Positions 16,715-26,639 of a DNA stretch of 64,000 nucleotides are shown piece after piece (within the stretch, counting starts at the first letter, position 1; each line of letters begins with the position of its first letter). A model generated the notes under the pieces. It searched no databases. It saw only the letters and a program-made list of their open reading frames with translations, and was not told the origin of the DNA. This DNA is from Halorubrum sp. 2020YC2 (GTDB lineage Archaea > Halobacteriota > Halobacteria > Halobacteriales > Haloferacaceae), in NCBI RefSeq assembly GCF_018623055.1, contig NZ_CP076019.1, positions 2,976,001 to 3,040,000 of the forward strand. The letters are read 5' to 3'. The position numbers and the translations under genes are program-made.

Positions 16715-16969
16715 ATGTTTGAAGCTACCAACGAACTCGGGAACCTCGTACTGTCGACCGGTGGAACGCTGACTGACCCCAACGCCGCGGCGGCGCTCGC
16801 CGTCGGGCTCGCGGCGCTGGGCGCAGGCTACGCGGAGCGCGGTATCGGGTCGGCCGCGGTCGGCGCGATGGCCGAGGACGACGACCTCTTCGTCAACGGG
16901 CTCATCCTGACGGTCCTTCCCGAGACGATCGTCATCCTCGCGCTCGTCGTCGTCTTCATCGTCGGGTAA
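16715..16969 (+). CDS. atpK: A-type ATP synthase rotor subunit c/K
   Basis: 84 residues, two hydrophobic helices joined by a polar loop (MAEDDDLFVNG). E70 in the second helix (TVLPETIVIL) is the ion-carrying carboxylate. This is the small 8-kDa form, not the duplicated type found in some methanogens. The ring rotates against subunit a to drive ATP synthesis, or runs in reverse as a pump. A run of T (GTTTTTC, about 16979-16985) follows before atpE and may partly terminate transcription. Confidence 0.93.
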   Translation: MFEATNELGNLVLSTGGTLTDPNAAAALAVGLAALGAGYAERGIGSAAVGAMAEDDDLFVNGLILTVLPETIVILALVVVFIVG

Positions 16970-16990
16970 CTCTCCAGCGTTTTTCAACCA

Positions 16991-17566
16991 ATGAGTTTGG
17001 AAACCGTCGTTGAGGACGTTCGAGACGAAGCCCGCGCGCGTGCGGAGGAGATCCGCGAACAGGCCGAGGCCGAGGCGGACGAGATCGTCGCCGACGCGGA
17101 GGCCGACGCGGAGCGCATCCGCGAGGAGCGGCTCGCTGAAGCCGAGAGCCAGATCGACCAGGAGCGCGAACAGACGCTCTCGTCGGCGAAGCTCGAGGCC
17201 AAACAGGAGCGGCTCGGCGCTCGCCGCGACGTCTTAGAGGACGTCCGCGACGACGTCGAGGCGGCGATAGCGGCCCTCGACGGCGACGACCGCCGCGAGC
17301 TCACCGAGGCGCTACTCGACGCGAGCCTCGCGGAGTTCGACGACGAGGACGTCGCCGTCTACACCCGTGCCGAGGACATCGAGCTGCTCGAAGCGCTCGT
17401 CGCGGACCGCAACGCCGAAGTCGACGGCGAGGTCGACTGCCTCGGCGGCGTCGTCGCGGAGAGCGACACCTCCCGCGTTCGCGTGAACAACACGTTCGAC
17501 TCGGTCCTGGAGTCCGTCTGGGACGACGAGTTGAAAAACATCTCGCAGCGGCTGTTCGACCAATGA
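16991..17566 (+). CDS. atpE: A-type ATP synthase peripheral-stalk subunit E
   Basis: 191 residues. The N-terminal half is a charged helix (EIREQAEAEADEIVADAEAD and onward) that pairs with subunit H. The C-terminal domain (about 100-191) contains AEDIELLEALVADRNAEVDG and CLGGVVAESDTSRVRVNNTF, the family hallmark contacting the A/B head. Stop and next start overlap as ATGA at 17563, indicating coupled translation with atpC. Confidence 0.92.
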   Translation: MSLETVVEDVRDEARARAEEIREQAEAEADEIVADAEADAERIREERLAEAESQIDQEREQTLSSAKLEAKQERLGARRDVLEDVRDDVEAAIAALDGDDRRELTEALLDASLAEFDDEDVAVYTRAEDIELLEALVADRNAEVDGEVDCLGGVVAESDTSRVRVNNTFDSVLESVWDDELKNISQRLFDQ

Positions 17567-18609
17567 GCGCCGCCGGCAGCCCGAACCCGGAGTACGTCGT
17601 CGCGCGGGTTCGCGCCCGCCGCGGTAACCTCTTCGGGGACGAGGAGTACCGTAAGCTCACCCGGATGGGACCGGCGGAGATCGCCCGGTTCATGGAGGAG
17701 TCGAGCTACGGCGAGGAGATCAACGCCTTGGGGAGCCGCCACGGCGGCGTGGACCTGATCGAGTACGCGTTGAACCGGAACCTCGCGGAGCAGTTCGACG
17801 CGATCCTCGACTGGAGCGAGGGGTCGCTGTACGACCTGATCGCCCGGTACCTCCGGAAGTTCGACGCGTGGAACGTGAAGACGGTCATCCGCGGCGTCTA
17901 CACCGACGCGGAGCAGTCGGCCGTCGAGGTCGACCTGATCCGCGCCGGCGAGTTCGACGACCGCCGGATCCGCCGCCTGCTGGAGGCGGACTCGATCGAC
18001 GGCGTGATCGAGGTCCTTGAGGACACGATCTACGGGGACCCGCTGCGCGAGGCGTACGCCGAGTACGAGGAGACGGGCGTGCTGGTGCCGCTGGAGAACG
18101 CGGTCGACCGCGCGTTCTACGAGCGGCTCCTCTCCGGGCTGGGCGGCGACGAGCCGACCCGGCAGTACGAGGCGTTCCTCGTGGCGGAGGTCGACTTCCG
18201 GAACGCGACGAACGCGCTCCGGCTCGCCCGCTCGGGCGCTGACATCGACCCCGCCGCGTACTTCATCGAGGGCGGCGACCTGTTCACCCGGTCGTCGCTC
18301 GCGCGGCTGGCGCAGAACCTCGACGAGTTGGTCGAGTACATCGGAGACAGCCAGTACGGCGACGAGCTCGGACCGGCGCTGCGCGAGCTCGAGGAGGCGG
18401 ACAGCCTCATCGCGTTCGAACACGCGATCGACGGCGCGCTGTTGGCCTACGGCGACCGGCTCGGCACGATCCACCCCGTGTCGGTCACCCCGGTGATCTC
18501 GTACATCCTCGCGAAGGAGCGCGAGACGGAGAACATCCGGGCGATCGCCCGCGGGAAGGAGGCCGGCCTCTCGCCCGACGAGATCGAATCGGAGCTGGTG
18601 ATAACATGA
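17563..18609 (+). CDS. atpC: A-type ATP synthase central-stalk subunit C
   Basis: 348 residues, the V-type subunit d homolog. The start MSAAGSPNPEYVVARVRARR leads into LTRMGPAEIARFMEESSYG, a typical helical repeat. The protein is a funnel-shaped bundle sitting on the c ring and socketing the central stalk (D and F). Overlaps atpE by 4 bp at its start and atpF by 4 bp at its end. Length is normal for the family. Confidence 0.92.
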   Translation: MSAAGSPNPEYVVARVRARRGNLFGDEEYRKLTRMGPAEIARFMEESSYGEEINALGSRHGGVDLIEYALNRNLAEQFDAILDWSEGSLYDLIARYLRKFDAWNVKTVIRGVYTDAEQSAVEVDLIRAGEFDDRRIRRLLEADSIDGVIEVLEDTIYGDPLREAYAEYEETGVLVPLENAVDRAFYERLLSGLGGDEPTRQYEAFLVAEVDFRNATNALRLARSGADIDPAAYFIEGGDLFTRSSLARLAQNLDELVEYIGDSQYGDELGPALRELEEADSLIAFEHAIDGALLAYGDRLGTIHPVSVTPVISYILAKERETENIRAIARGKEAGLSPDEIESELVIT

Positions 18610-18935
18610 GCCAGGAGATAGCGGTCGTCGGCAGCCCGGAGTTCACGACCGGATTCCGCCTCGCCGGCGTTCGGGCGTTCGAGAACGTGCCGGACGACGA
18701 GAAAGACGAGAAGCTCGACGACGCCGTCGAGCGGACGCTCGACGACGAGGGCGTCGGCATCATCGTGATGTACGACGACGACCTCGACCACCTTTCGCGG
18801 GGGACCCGCGAGGCGGTCGAGGGGAGCATCGAGCCGGTTCTCGTGACGCTGGGCGGCTCCGGTGCCGGCAGCGGCGGGCTGCGCGACCAGATCAAACGCG
18901 CCATCGGCATCGACCTGATGGAGGAAGACGACTAA
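18606..18935 (+). CDS. atpF: A-type ATP synthase central-stalk subunit F
   Basis: 109 residues with a CheY-like alpha/beta fold: [35 protein letters not shown], and the C-terminal helix [14 protein letters not shown]. It binds subunit D in the rotor and modulates coupling. ATGA overlap with atpC, and only 1 bp before atpA. Confidence 0.92.
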   Translation: MSQEIAVVGSPEFTTGFRLAGVRAFENVPDDEKDEKLDDAVERTLDDEGVGIIVMYDDDLDHLSRGTREAVEGSIEPVLVTLGGSGAGSGGLRDQIKRAIGIDLMEEDD

Positions 18936-18936
18936 T

Positions 18937-20700
18937 ATGAGCAAAGCAGACACAACCGACGCCGAGACAGACAACGGCGTCATTCAGAGCGTGAGCGGTC
19001 CGGTCGTGACCGCCCGCGATCTCAACGCCCGCATGAACGACGTCGTCTACGTCGGCGACGAAGGGCTCATGGGCGAAGTGATCGAGATCGAGGGCGACCT
19101 CACGACCGTTCAGGTGTACGAGGAGACCTCCGGCGTCGGCCCCGGCGAACCCGTCGAGAACACGGGCGAGCCGCTGTCGGTCGACCTCGGCCCGGGGATG
19201 CTGGACGCCATCTACGACGGCGTTCAGCGTCCCCTGGACGTGCTGGAGGGCAAGATGGGCAGTCCGTACCTCGACCGCGGGGTCGACGCGCCCGGTATCG
19301 ACCTCGAAGAGGAGTGGGAGTTCGAGCCGGCGGTCGAGGCGGGCGACGTCGTCGAGCCCGGCGACATCGTCGGCGTCGTCGAGGAGACGGTCACCATCGA
19401 CCACAAGGTCATGGTGCCGCCGGACTACGAGGGCGGCGAGGTCGTCGCCGCCGAGGCCGGCAGCTTCGACGTCACGGAGACGGTCGTCGAACTCGACAAC
19501 GGCGAGGAGGTCTCGATGCACCAGGAGTGGCCGGTGCGCGAGGCCCGCCCCGCCAACGACAAGAAGACGCCGCGGACGCCGCTGGTGTCCGGGCAGCGCA
19601 TCCTCGACGGCCTGTTCCCCATCGCGAAGGGGGGGACGGCCGCGATCCCCGGGCCGTTCGGCTCCGGGAAGACGGTCACCCAGCACCAGCTCGCGAAGTA
19701 CGCCGACGCGGACATCATCGTCTACGTCGGCTGCGGCGAGCGCGGCAACGAGATGACCGAGGTCATCGAGGACTTCCCCGAGCTTGAGGACCCGGCCAAC
19801 GGCAACCCGCTGATGGCCCGCACCTCGCTCATCGCGAACACCTCGAACATGCCCGTCGCGGCGCGCGAGTCCTGTATCTACACGGGGATCACGATCGCCG
19901 AGTACTACCGCGACATGGGGTACGACGTGGCGCTGATGGCCGACTCCACCTCGCGGTGGGCGGAGGCGATGCGCGAGATCTCCTCCCGGCTAGAGGAGAT
20001 GCCCGGCGAGGAGGGGTACCCCGCGTACCTCGCCGCGCGTCTGGCGCAGTTCTACGAGCGCGCCGGCTACTTCGAGAACATCAACGGGACCGAGGGTTCG
20101 GTCTCCGCGATCGGCGCGGTGTCGCCGCCCGGCGGCGACTTCTCCGAGCCGGTCACCCAGAACACGCTGCGGATCGTGAAGACGTTCTGGGCGCTCGACG
20201 CGGACCTGGCGGAGCGCCGCCACTTCCCGTCGATCAACTGGAACGAGTCCTACTCGCTGTACAAAGATCAGCTCGACCCCTGGTTCGAGGACGAAGTGGC
20301 CGACGACTGGGCCGAGCGGCGCCAGTGGGCGGTCGACGTGCTCGACGAGGAGACGGAGCTGCAGGAGATCGTCCAGCTCGTCGGGAAGGACGCCCTGCCC
20401 GACGACCAGCAGCTCACCTTAGAGGTCGCGCGCTACCTGCGCGAGGCGTACCTCCAGCAGAACGCGTTCCATCCGGTCGACACGTTCTGTCCGCCGGAGA
20501 AGACGTACCTCATGCTGACGACGATCCAGAAGTTCAACGACGAGGCGTTCGACGCGCTCGACGCCGGCGTCCCGGTCGAGGAGATCGTCGACATCGAGTC
20601 GGCCCCGCGGATTAACCGTATCGGCGTCCAAGAGGACTACGAGGAGTACGTCGAGGATCTCAAAGCGGAGATCACCGAGGAGCTCCGGAGCCTCTACTGA
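18937..20700 (+). CDS. atpA: A-type ATP synthase catalytic subunit A
   Basis: 587 residues. The Walker A motif is GPFGSGKT (residues 239-246), and the catalytic glutamate lies in GCGERGNEM near 268. The long non-homologous insertion typical of A/V-type catalytic subunits lies before the P-loop (about 110-200). No intein interrupts the P-loop region, although inteins are known in some archaeal atpA genes. Six A/B subunits form the head that makes ATP from ADP and phosphate at the inner face of the membrane. Confidence 0.96.
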   Translation: MSKADTTDAETDNGVIQSVSGPVVTARDLNARMNDVVYVGDEGLMGEVIEIEGDLTTVQVYEETSGVGPGEPVENTGEPLSVDLGPGMLDAIYDGVQRPLDVLEGKMGSPYLDRGVDAPGIDLEEEWEFEPAVEAGDVVEPGDIVGVVEETVTIDHKVMVPPDYEGGEVVAAEAGSFDVTETVVELDNGEEVSMHQEWPVREARPANDKKTPRTPLVSGQRILDGLFPIAKGGTAAIPGPFGSGKTVTQHQLAKYADADIIVYVGCGERGNEMTEVIEDFPELEDPANGNPLMARTSLIANTSNMPVAARESCIYTGITIAEYYRDMGYDVALMADSTSRWAEAMREISSRLEEMPGEEGYPAYLAARLAQFYERAGYFENINGTEGSVSAIGAVSPPGGDFSEPVTQNTLRIVKTFWALDADLAERRHFPSINWNESYSLYKDQLDPWFEDEVADDWAERRQWAVDVLDEETELQEIVQLVGKDALPDDQQLTLEVARYLREAYLQQNAFHPVDTFCPPEKTYLMLTTIQKFNDEAFDALDAGVPVEEIVDIESAPRINRIGVQEDYEEYVEDLKAEITEELRSLY

Positions 20701-20702
20701 CC

Positions 20703-22124
20703 ATGAAAGAGTATCAAACCATCACCGAGATCAGCGGTCCCCTCGTGTACGCCGAGGTCGACGAGGCGATCGGTTACGACGAGATCGTCGAGATCGAGAC
20801 GGCACAGGGCGAGACGCTGCGCGGGCAGGTGCTCGAATCCTCGGAGGACGTGGTCGCGATCCAGGTCTTCGAGGGCACCTCAGGCATCGACAGAGACGCG
20901 TCCGTCCGCTTCCTGGGCGAGACGATGAAGATGCCCGTCACCGAGGACCTCCTCGGGCGGGTACTGGACGGCTCCGGCCGCCCGATCGACGACGGCCCGG
21001 AGATCGTTCCCGAGGAGCGGCAGGACATCGTCGGCGCGGCGATCAACCCGTACTCCCGGGAGTACCCCGAGGAGTTCATCGAGACGGGCGTCTCCGCCAT
21101 CGACGGGATGAACACCCTGGTGCGCGGGCAGAAGCTCCCGATCTTCTCCAGCTCCGGCCAGCCGCACAGCGAGCTCGCGATGCAGATCGCGCGGCAGGCC
21201 AGCGTGCCCGAAGAGGAGGAGGGCGACGACGAGGACGGCTCCGAGTTCGCCGTCATCTTCGGCGCGATGGGGATCACCCAAGAGGAGGCCAACGAGTTCA
21301 TGGAGGACTTCGAGCGCACCGGTGCCCTAGAGCGCTCCGTGGTCTTCATGAACCTCGCGGACGACCCCGCCGTCGAGCGGACGGTCACGCCGCGGATGGT
21401 CCTGACGACCGCCGAGTACCTCGCCTTCGAGAAGGACTACCACGTCCTCGTCATCCTGACGGACATGACCAACTACTGCGAGGCGCTCCGCGAGATCGGG
21501 GCGGCCCGCGAGGAGGTGCCCGGCCGCCGCGGGTACCCCGGGTACATGTACACCGACCTGGCGCAGCTGTACGAGCGCGCGGGCCGGATCAAGGGCCGCG
21601 ACGGCTCGGTCACGCAGATCCCGATCCTCACGATGCCGGGCGACGACGACACCCACCCGATCCCGGACCTGACCGGGTACATCACGGAGGGGCAGATCTA
21701 CGTCGACCCCGACCTCAACAGCCAGGGCCTGCAGCCGCCGATCAACGTCCTCCCCAGCCTGTCGCGGCTGATGGACGACGGGATCGGCGAGGGGCTCACT
21801 CGCGAGGACCACGCCGACGTGAAAGACCAGATGTTCGCGGCGTACGCGGAGGGCGAGGACCTCCGCGACCTCGTGAACATCGTCGGTCGCGAGGCGCTGT
21901 CGGAGCTCGACAACAAGTACCTCGACTTCGCGGACGCGTTCGAGTCGGAGTTCATCGATCAGGGCTTCGAGACGAACCGCGACATCGAGGAGACGCTCTC
22001 GATCGGCTGGGACCTCCTCTCGATGCTGCCGAAGGACGCCCTCAACCGGATCGACGAGGAGTTCATCGAAGAGCACTACCGCGAGGACGACGCCGAGCGC
22101 GAAGTCGTCGAAGCGGCCGACTGA
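20703..22124 (+). CDS. atpB: A-type ATP synthase regulatory subunit B
   Basis: 473 residues. Homologous to subunit A but without a P-loop: the corresponding segment reads [20 protein letters not shown]. It contributes the arginine side of the catalytic interface and alternates with A in the head. Starts 2 bp after atpA stops. Followed by a T-rich stretch that may end the operon transcript. An acidic insert, [12 protein letters not shown] (about 173-184), fits halophilic adaptation. Confidence 0.95.
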   Translation: MKEYQTITEISGPLVYAEVDEAIGYDEIVEIETAQGETLRGQVLESSEDVVAIQVFEGTSGIDRDASVRFLGETMKMPVTEDLLGRVLDGSGRPIDDGPEIVPEERQDIVGAAINPYSREYPEEFIETGVSAIDGMNTLVRGQKLPIFSSSGQPHSELAMQIARQASVPEEEEGDDEDGSEFAVIFGAMGITQEEANEFMEDFERTGALERSVVFMNLADDPAVERTVTPRMVLTTAEYLAFEKDYHVLVILTDMTNYCEALREIGAAREEVPGRRGYPGYMYTDLAQLYERAGRIKGRDGSVTQIPILTMPGDDDTHPIPDLTGYITEGQIYVDPDLNSQGLQPPINVLPSLSRLMDDGIGEGLTREDHADVKDQMFAAYAEGEDLRDLVNIVGREALSELDNKYLDFADAFESEFIDQGFETNRDIEETLSIGWDLLSMLPKDALNRIDEEFIEEHYREDDAEREVVEAAD

Positions 22125-22127
22125 GTC

Positions 22128-22150
22128 GGCGTTTTCTTCCACTTTTCGCC
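22128..22150 (+). terminator. T-rich terminator of the ATP synthase operon
   Basis: GTTTTCTTCCACTTTT follows the atpB stop within about 20 nt. Archaeal termination typically uses such T runs. It lies between convergent genes. Confidence 0.45.
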
Positions 22151-22175
22151 CGCTCTCAGCGGCCGCGCCGGCGGC

Positions 22176-23333
22176 TTACTCCTCGCGGTCGACCAGATCG
22201 ATCACGTTCTCGCGGCCGATCCGAAGCTTCTCCACCTCGCCCTCGTCAGCCATCCCCGAGAGCACGCGGGACGCCTTCGATTTCGACCACCCGAGCTCGT
22301 CGACGATCGCCGACTGCTTCATCCGGCCCTCCCGCTCGCGCAGGAGACGCCGAACGCGGTCCTCGTCGGTGAGGAGGTCCGGGTCCGCTGCGGCTCCGCC
22401 GACCGTGTCGTCGCCGCCGGCGGCAGCGGCAGCGCATTCGACGCTTTCGCCGTCCGCCGTCGGGTCACCCGTGTCGTCTCCGCCCGGCCTTCCCGGCGCG
22501 CCTCCGGCGGCGGCCGTTCGGTCCGACAACACGCGTCCGGTCCGGATCGCGTACGCCGCGCCGGCGAGCGCGGCGAGTAGGACACCGGCGAGTACAAGCA
22601 CACCGACCGGGAGGCCGCCCTCGCTGACCCCGGTTCCGGAGCCGTCGTCGCCGTCGACCGGCGAACCGCCGTCGCCCGTCGTCGGTACGGCGCGGACGCT
22701 CGGTCGACCGTCGTCGAAGTCCTCGCGGCCGCGCCACTCGACCGTCCCGTCGCTCGTGTCGTCCGGCTCCGGATCGACCGACTCGACCGCGTACCCGTCA
22801 GGTGCCGAGACGGCCAGCGCGTCGTCCCGGTCGATAAAGAACCCCCCGGCGAAGACGTCCCCCATGACGACGGCGTCGCCGTCGACCGCGGCGAAGCCGG
22901 TCCACGTGAACCGGAAGCTGACGACCCCCCAGCGGCGCGGGACCTCCTGTATCCCGGTCTCGGCCTCGAACGCCAGCGCGCGCATATCGCGGTCCGACGA
23001 GTCGTTCGCGGCCGCGACGACGCCGGACATCCTGTCGGCAAACGGGTCGAGGTATCGGCTGGTGTTCGACCTGAAATCCCCCTGAAACCGTTCGTACTCC
23101 GCGACGGCGGAGTCGTTTTCGAGCCGGGTCCGGAGGGTTATCTCCCACGTCGCCGAGCCGTTCGCGGCCAGATCGATCCGCGTGATCGTGTTGTCCGGGG
23201 CGGGCTGGTCGTCGGTCTGCGGGACCCCGACAGACTGCGCGTCCGCCGGAGCGGCGACCGCGACCGCCGCCAGACAGCAGGCGGCGACGAGGAGGGTCGC
23301 GATCGACACCGTCGCCCGATCGCGTCGACTCAT
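22176..23333 (-). CDS. Membrane-anchored winged-helix regulator with an extracellular sensor domain
   Basis: 385 residues. A signal peptide (about 1-33; SIATLLVAACCLAAVAVAA) is followed by an ectodomain (about 45-200; ITRIDLAANGSATWEITLRT, VVSFRFTWTGFAAVDGD, SAPDGYAVESV). A membrane helix (about 245-267) leads to an acidic linker and a C-terminal winged helix (about 320-385; MKQSAIVDELGWSKSKASRV, VEKLRIGRENVIDLV). The type resembles haloarchaeal DUF7345/DUF7343 proteins. The ectodomain is related to the product of 25597-26325, so sensor and target may share a ligand. It probably senses something outside and binds DNA from the membrane. A TTTAAT box at about 23359-23365 (minus strand) supports the start. 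Confidence 0.78.
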   Translation of the reverse strand: MSRRDRATVSIATLLVAACCLAAVAVAAPADAQSVGVPQTDDQPAPDNTITRIDLAANGSATWEITLRTRLENDSAVAEYERFQGDFRSNTSRYLDPFADRMSGVVAAANDSSDRDMRALAFEAETGIQEVPRRWGVVSFRFTWTGFAAVDGDAVVMGDVFAGGFFIDRDDALAVSAPDGYAVESVDPEPDDTSDGTVEWRGREDFDDGRPSVRAVPTTGDGGSPVDGDDGSGTGVSEGGLPVGVLVLAGVLLAALAGAAYAIRTGRVLSDRTAAAGGAPGRPGGDDTGDPTADGESVECAAAAAGGDDTVGGAAADPDLLTDEDRVRRLLREREGRMKQSAIVDELGWSKSKASRVLSGMADEGEVEKLRIGRENVIDLVDREE

Positions 23334-23358
23334 TGGCGTACGGTTTCCAGCCGGTCGA

Positions 23359-23365
23359 ATTAAAC
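23359..23365 (-). promoter_or_regulatory. TATA-like box of the membrane-anchored regulator
   Basis: The minus strand reads GGGTTTAATTCG about 30 nt before the ATG at 23333. Confidence 0.45.
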
Positions 23366-23477
23366 CCACAGATAGTCTCGCGGTGGGGCCGGGAAATCCG
23401 GCGCAAATCGGTGCAACGGTCGGGTACCAAGGCGAAACGCGGCGAAACGGTCCGCAACCGACCGCCACGGTCTGGCC

Positions 23478-23485
23478 GATATATG
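23478..23485 (+). promoter_or_regulatory. TATA box of the PepSY surface-protein gene
   Basis: GATATATG lies about 30 nt before the ATG at 23513. It rules against an ATG at 23483 inside the box itself. Confidence 0.55.
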
Positions 23486-23512
23486 TGGGTAGCGCTCGTC
23501 GGCGTATCCGTA

Positions 23513-25600
23513 ATGTACGGCACACGACTCCTGACGGTTCTCTTGGCGCTGGGGCTCGTTCTGGGCTCTATCCCGGGCGGCGCGCTCGGAGTGGCCGGCG
23601 CCGCCGAGGCGGACGTCGGCGCGTCCGACGCGGCGACCGAGCGCCTTGACCCCTCGACCGTCTCGGCACAGACGGACGGGAACGCGACGGACGACGAAAA
23701 CACGACGAGCGATGGAACCGCGACGGACGGTGACGGCTCGAACGCGACGGCCGACGCCGCGAACGGCGGCGACGGCGCGTCGCGGGCGACGGTCGGACAG
23801 CAGCTCGCGACGGTCATCGCCGTCACCGACGACGAGGTGTCGGGCGACGTGGCGGCGTCGTCGCTCGACGGGGCGCTCGAGGACGCGAACGAGTCCGAGC
23901 GCGCGGCCCTCCTCGCGGAGCGGTCCGCGACGCTCCGCGAGCGCGCCGACGAGATAGTCACCGACCAGCGCGAGGCCCGCGTCGCCTACGAGGACGGCGA
24001 GATAACCCGCGGCGAGTTCGCCCAGCGGCTCGCGGTCCTCGCCGGACAGGCCCGGACCGTCGACCGCGGCTTCGAGCGGGTCGCTGACGGCGCCGGCGAC
24101 ACCTCCGGGATCGAGCTCCGCGCGGCGGGCTACGACCGGGGCGCGAACGCGGACGCCAGAGAGCGACTCACTCGCGTGACGGGAACCGGGGCGAGCGCGC
24201 TGCTCGCGCAGTACACCGGCGAGCGCGACGGCGAGTTCTCGCTGGAGGTCGACGGCGGCGTCTCCATCGAGGTCGAGAGCGACGACGGCGAGCGGTCGCG
24301 CGAGATCGAGCGCGACCAGCCCGGCGACGGGAGCTTCAACGTGACCCAAAGCGAGGCGCTCACCGCGGCCACCGCACAGCTGTCGACCGACGCCGACGGC
24401 GAGTGGACGCTCCGGTCCGCCGACCGCGACGAGGACGGTTACTACGAGTTCGAGTTCACCTTCTTCGGCCCGGAGACCACCGGCGAGGCCGAGGTGAGCG
24501 TCGACGGACAGACCGGCGAGGTGTTCGAGTTCGAGGAGCAGACGGAACCGCGCGAGGCGGACGACGATGACGACGCCGACGAGGTCCCCCTCTCGGTCTC
24601 GGTCGCCAACGGAACGGCCGACCCGGGCGCGACGGTGACGCTCCGCGTGACCGCCGCCGGCGAGCCCGTCGAGGGCGCGACGGTCGAACTGAACGATCGG
24701 GACGCCGGGACGACCGACGCCGACGGGCGGGTCACGGTGACGCTGCCCGACGACGACGGGGTCGACATCGAGGTCGAGGACGGCGACCGCGAAGGCGAAC
24801 TGGAGCTCGCGCTCCGCTCCGACGCCGAAGACGACCGCGACGACGACCTCGGTGACCGCCTCTCCGTGGACGGCTCCGTCGAGAACGGGACCGTCGACGT
24901 CTCGGTGACCTACGACGGCGAGGGCGTCGAGGGCGTCTCCGTCTCCGTCGACGGCGAGTCCGTCGGGACGACCGACGCGGACGGGACACTCTCGTTCGAC
25001 GCGCCCGCCGACGCCGACGAGTTCGAGGTCGCGCTCGTGAAGGGCGCGTTCGAGGCCGATCTCGAGTTCGAGGTCCGTGCGGACGGCACGCTCGCGGCCG
25101 GCGACATCGACGTCGACGAGCGCGACGCGGACCATGAAGGCGAGGATGTAGAGGACGAACGAGAGGACGCGGAGGACGAGGGCGAGGACGCGGAGGACGA
25201 GGGCGGGGACGCGGACGACCTCTCCGTCGCCGTCGTCTCCGGTGACCCCGCTCCCGGTGCGACCGTGACGGTCGAAGTGACCGGCGCCGACGGTGAGTCC
25301 GTCGAGGGCGCGACCGTCGAGGTCGACGGCGAGTCCGCCGGAACGACCGACGCGGACGGACGGATCGCGGTGACGCTCCCGGCCGACGGCGACGAGGCCG
25401 AGATCGAGACCGAAGACGGTGACCGCGAGGGCGAACTCGAGATCGAGTTCGACGCGGACGACGCTGATGGTGCCGAGGAGGGAGACGCCGACGTCGACGA
25501 CGAGAGCGACGACGAGGACGACGAGGAGGATGCGGAAGAGGCGGAGGACGACGACGAGGACGAGGAAGACGACGATGACGACGCGGAGGACGACGAGTGA
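23513..25600 (+). CDS. Secreted PepSY and Ig-like repeat surface protein
   Basis: 695 residues. A signal peptide (about 1-30; MYGTRLLTVLLALGLVLGSI) is followed by a Thr/Asn/Asp-rich stretch with N-glycosylation sequons, then a helical domain (about 95-235). A PepSY-like domain (about 280-345) shows SEALTAATAQL, DGYYEFEF and GEAEVSVDGQTGEVFEFE. Three carboxypeptidase-regulatory/Ig-like beta modules follow, with PGATVTLRV, VEGATVEL and AGTTDADGRVTVTLP. The final 40 residues are nearly all Asp and Glu. It should be exported and remain at the cell surface. The stop overlaps the next GTG start by 4 bp. Confidence 0.75.
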   Translation: MYGTRLLTVLLALGLVLGSIPGGALGVAGAAEADVGASDAATERLDPSTVSAQTDGNATDDENTTSDGTATDGDGSNATADAANGGDGASRATVGQQLATVIAVTDDEVSGDVAASSLDGALEDANESERAALLAERSATLRERADEIVTDQREARVAYEDGEITRGEFAQRLAVLAGQARTVDRGFERVADGAGDTSGIELRAAGYDRGANADARERLTRVTGTGASALLAQYTGERDGEFSLEVDGGVSIEVESDDGERSREIERDQPGDGSFNVTQSEALTAATAQLSTDADGEWTLRSADRDEDGYYEFEFTFFGPETTGEAEVSVDGQTGEVFEFEEQTEPREADDDDDADEVPLSVSVANGTADPGATVTLRVTAAGEPVEGATVELNDRDAGTTDADGRVTVTLPDDDGVDIEVEDGDREGELELALRSDAEDDRDDDLGDRLSVDGSVENGTVDVSVTYDGEGVEGVSVSVDGESVGTTDADGTLSFDAPADADEFEVALVKGAFEADLEFEVRADGTLAAGDIDVDERDADHEGEDVEDEREDAEDEGEDAEDEGGDADDLSVAVVSGDPAPGATVTVEVTGADGESVEGATVEVDGESAGTTDADGRIAVTLPADGDEAEIETEDGDREGELEIEFDADDADGAEEGDADVDDESDDEDDEEDAEEAEDDDEDEEDDDDDAEDDE

Positions 25601-26325
25601 TTCGTTCCCGCGGTCGAGTCGTCGCCCTCGCCGCCGCCGTCGCGTCGGTCGCGGTGATCGGCGCGTTCCTCGCGCCGAGTGCCGCGGCGCTCGACGGGCC
25701 GGGAACGGAGCCGGCGGTCGAGGAGGGGTCGTCGTTCGTCGTCGCGCTCGACGCCGACGGCGACGCGACGGTCACGCTCGTGTTGACGTACGATCTCGCG
25801 GACGCCGCCGACGAGGCGGCGTTCGAGGGGCTTCGCGATCGCCCGGAGAACGTCACGGCCCGGTTCGGTGACCGGCTGACGCGGATCGCAGACCGGACCG
25901 CGACCGAGACGGACCGTGAGATGGGCGTCTCCGACGTGGGGACCGAGTTCGAGTCGACGAGCGGGACCGGTGTCGTCCGGATCTCTGCGACTTGGACGAA
26001 TCTCGCCGCGGTCGACGGGGACCGACTGGTCGTGAGCGAGCCGTTCGAGAGCGCGTTCCGGCCGGACCGCCCGTTCGTGCTCGTCGCGCCCGACGGCTAC
26101 GCGCTCGCCGACGCCACGGTCGAGGCGGACGCGACGACCCCGGCATCCGGAACCGGCGCCGCGAGCGCCGAGTGGCGTCCCGGCACGGATCTGGCGGGCT
26201 TTTCGGTTACGCTCGCGCCTGCGGAGGGCGGCGTCACCGACGGCTCGCTGCCGACGCCGCTGGCTCCGACGCTGGCGCTCCTCGCCGCCGGCCTGCTCGG
26301 CTACGCCGGCTGGCGACGAGCGTAG
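25597..26325 (+). CDS. Surface protein with an ectodomain paralogous to the nearby regulator
   Basis: 242 residues from a GTG start that overlaps the previous stop (GTGA). A signal peptide (about 1-33) precedes an ectodomain with [35 protein letters not shown] and [15 protein letters not shown]. It ends with a hydrophobic helix ([20 protein letters not shown]) and a WRRA tail, like a C-terminal anchor. The ectodomain lines up with that of the regulator at 22176-23333, including matched TWT..AAVDGD and APDGYA motifs. Translational coupling suggests it works with the PepSY protein. Confidence 0.72.
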   Translation: MIRSRGRVVALAAAVASVAVIGAFLAPSAAALDGPGTEPAVEEGSSFVVALDADGDATVTLVLTYDLADAADEAAFEGLRDRPENVTARFGDRLTRIADRTATETDREMGVSDVGTEFESTSGTGVVRISATWTNLAAVDGDRLVVSEPFESAFRPDRPFVLVAPDGYALADATVEADATTPASGTGAASAEWRPGTDLAGFSVTLAPAEGGVTDGSLPTPLAPTLALLAAGLLGYAGWRRA

Positions 26326-26639
26326 TCGGAGCGAGCGAAACGAGTCTCGCGGGGCGAACCACTCGCGCGACGAATATCGCGATCCGCGCGACGGATCGCC
26401 ACGGGTCCCACCGGGTCGCGTCCCCGCCGCCGCCCCCGCCGGACCCGAGCGGGAGTCGCCGCTCCGAACCCGCCGTCGGAAGCGACCGTCCGCAGCAGCC
26501 AGAGGCACACGATCCTTTCGGAACTTTTCAGCCATCTTCGACGGCAGCCGGATTCCACGCCGTACAGGCGCCGTTCCCCTCCGCCAACACGTCACGACTG
26601 AAAAGAATTAACCGCCTCGGAGCGGAACCTTCCCCCAAG
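26326..26639. other. 314-base leader region before atpD
   Basis: No credible gene. A weak AT-rich GAATTAA at about 26605-26611 lies 30 nt before the atpD ATG and is probably its own promoter, since the gene is cut off from the main operon. Nothing else was seen. Confidence 0.4.

Noticed and set aside
18937-22124. Inteins in atpA or atpB
   Set aside because: Both proteins have normal length and uninterrupted P-loop or equivalent regions.
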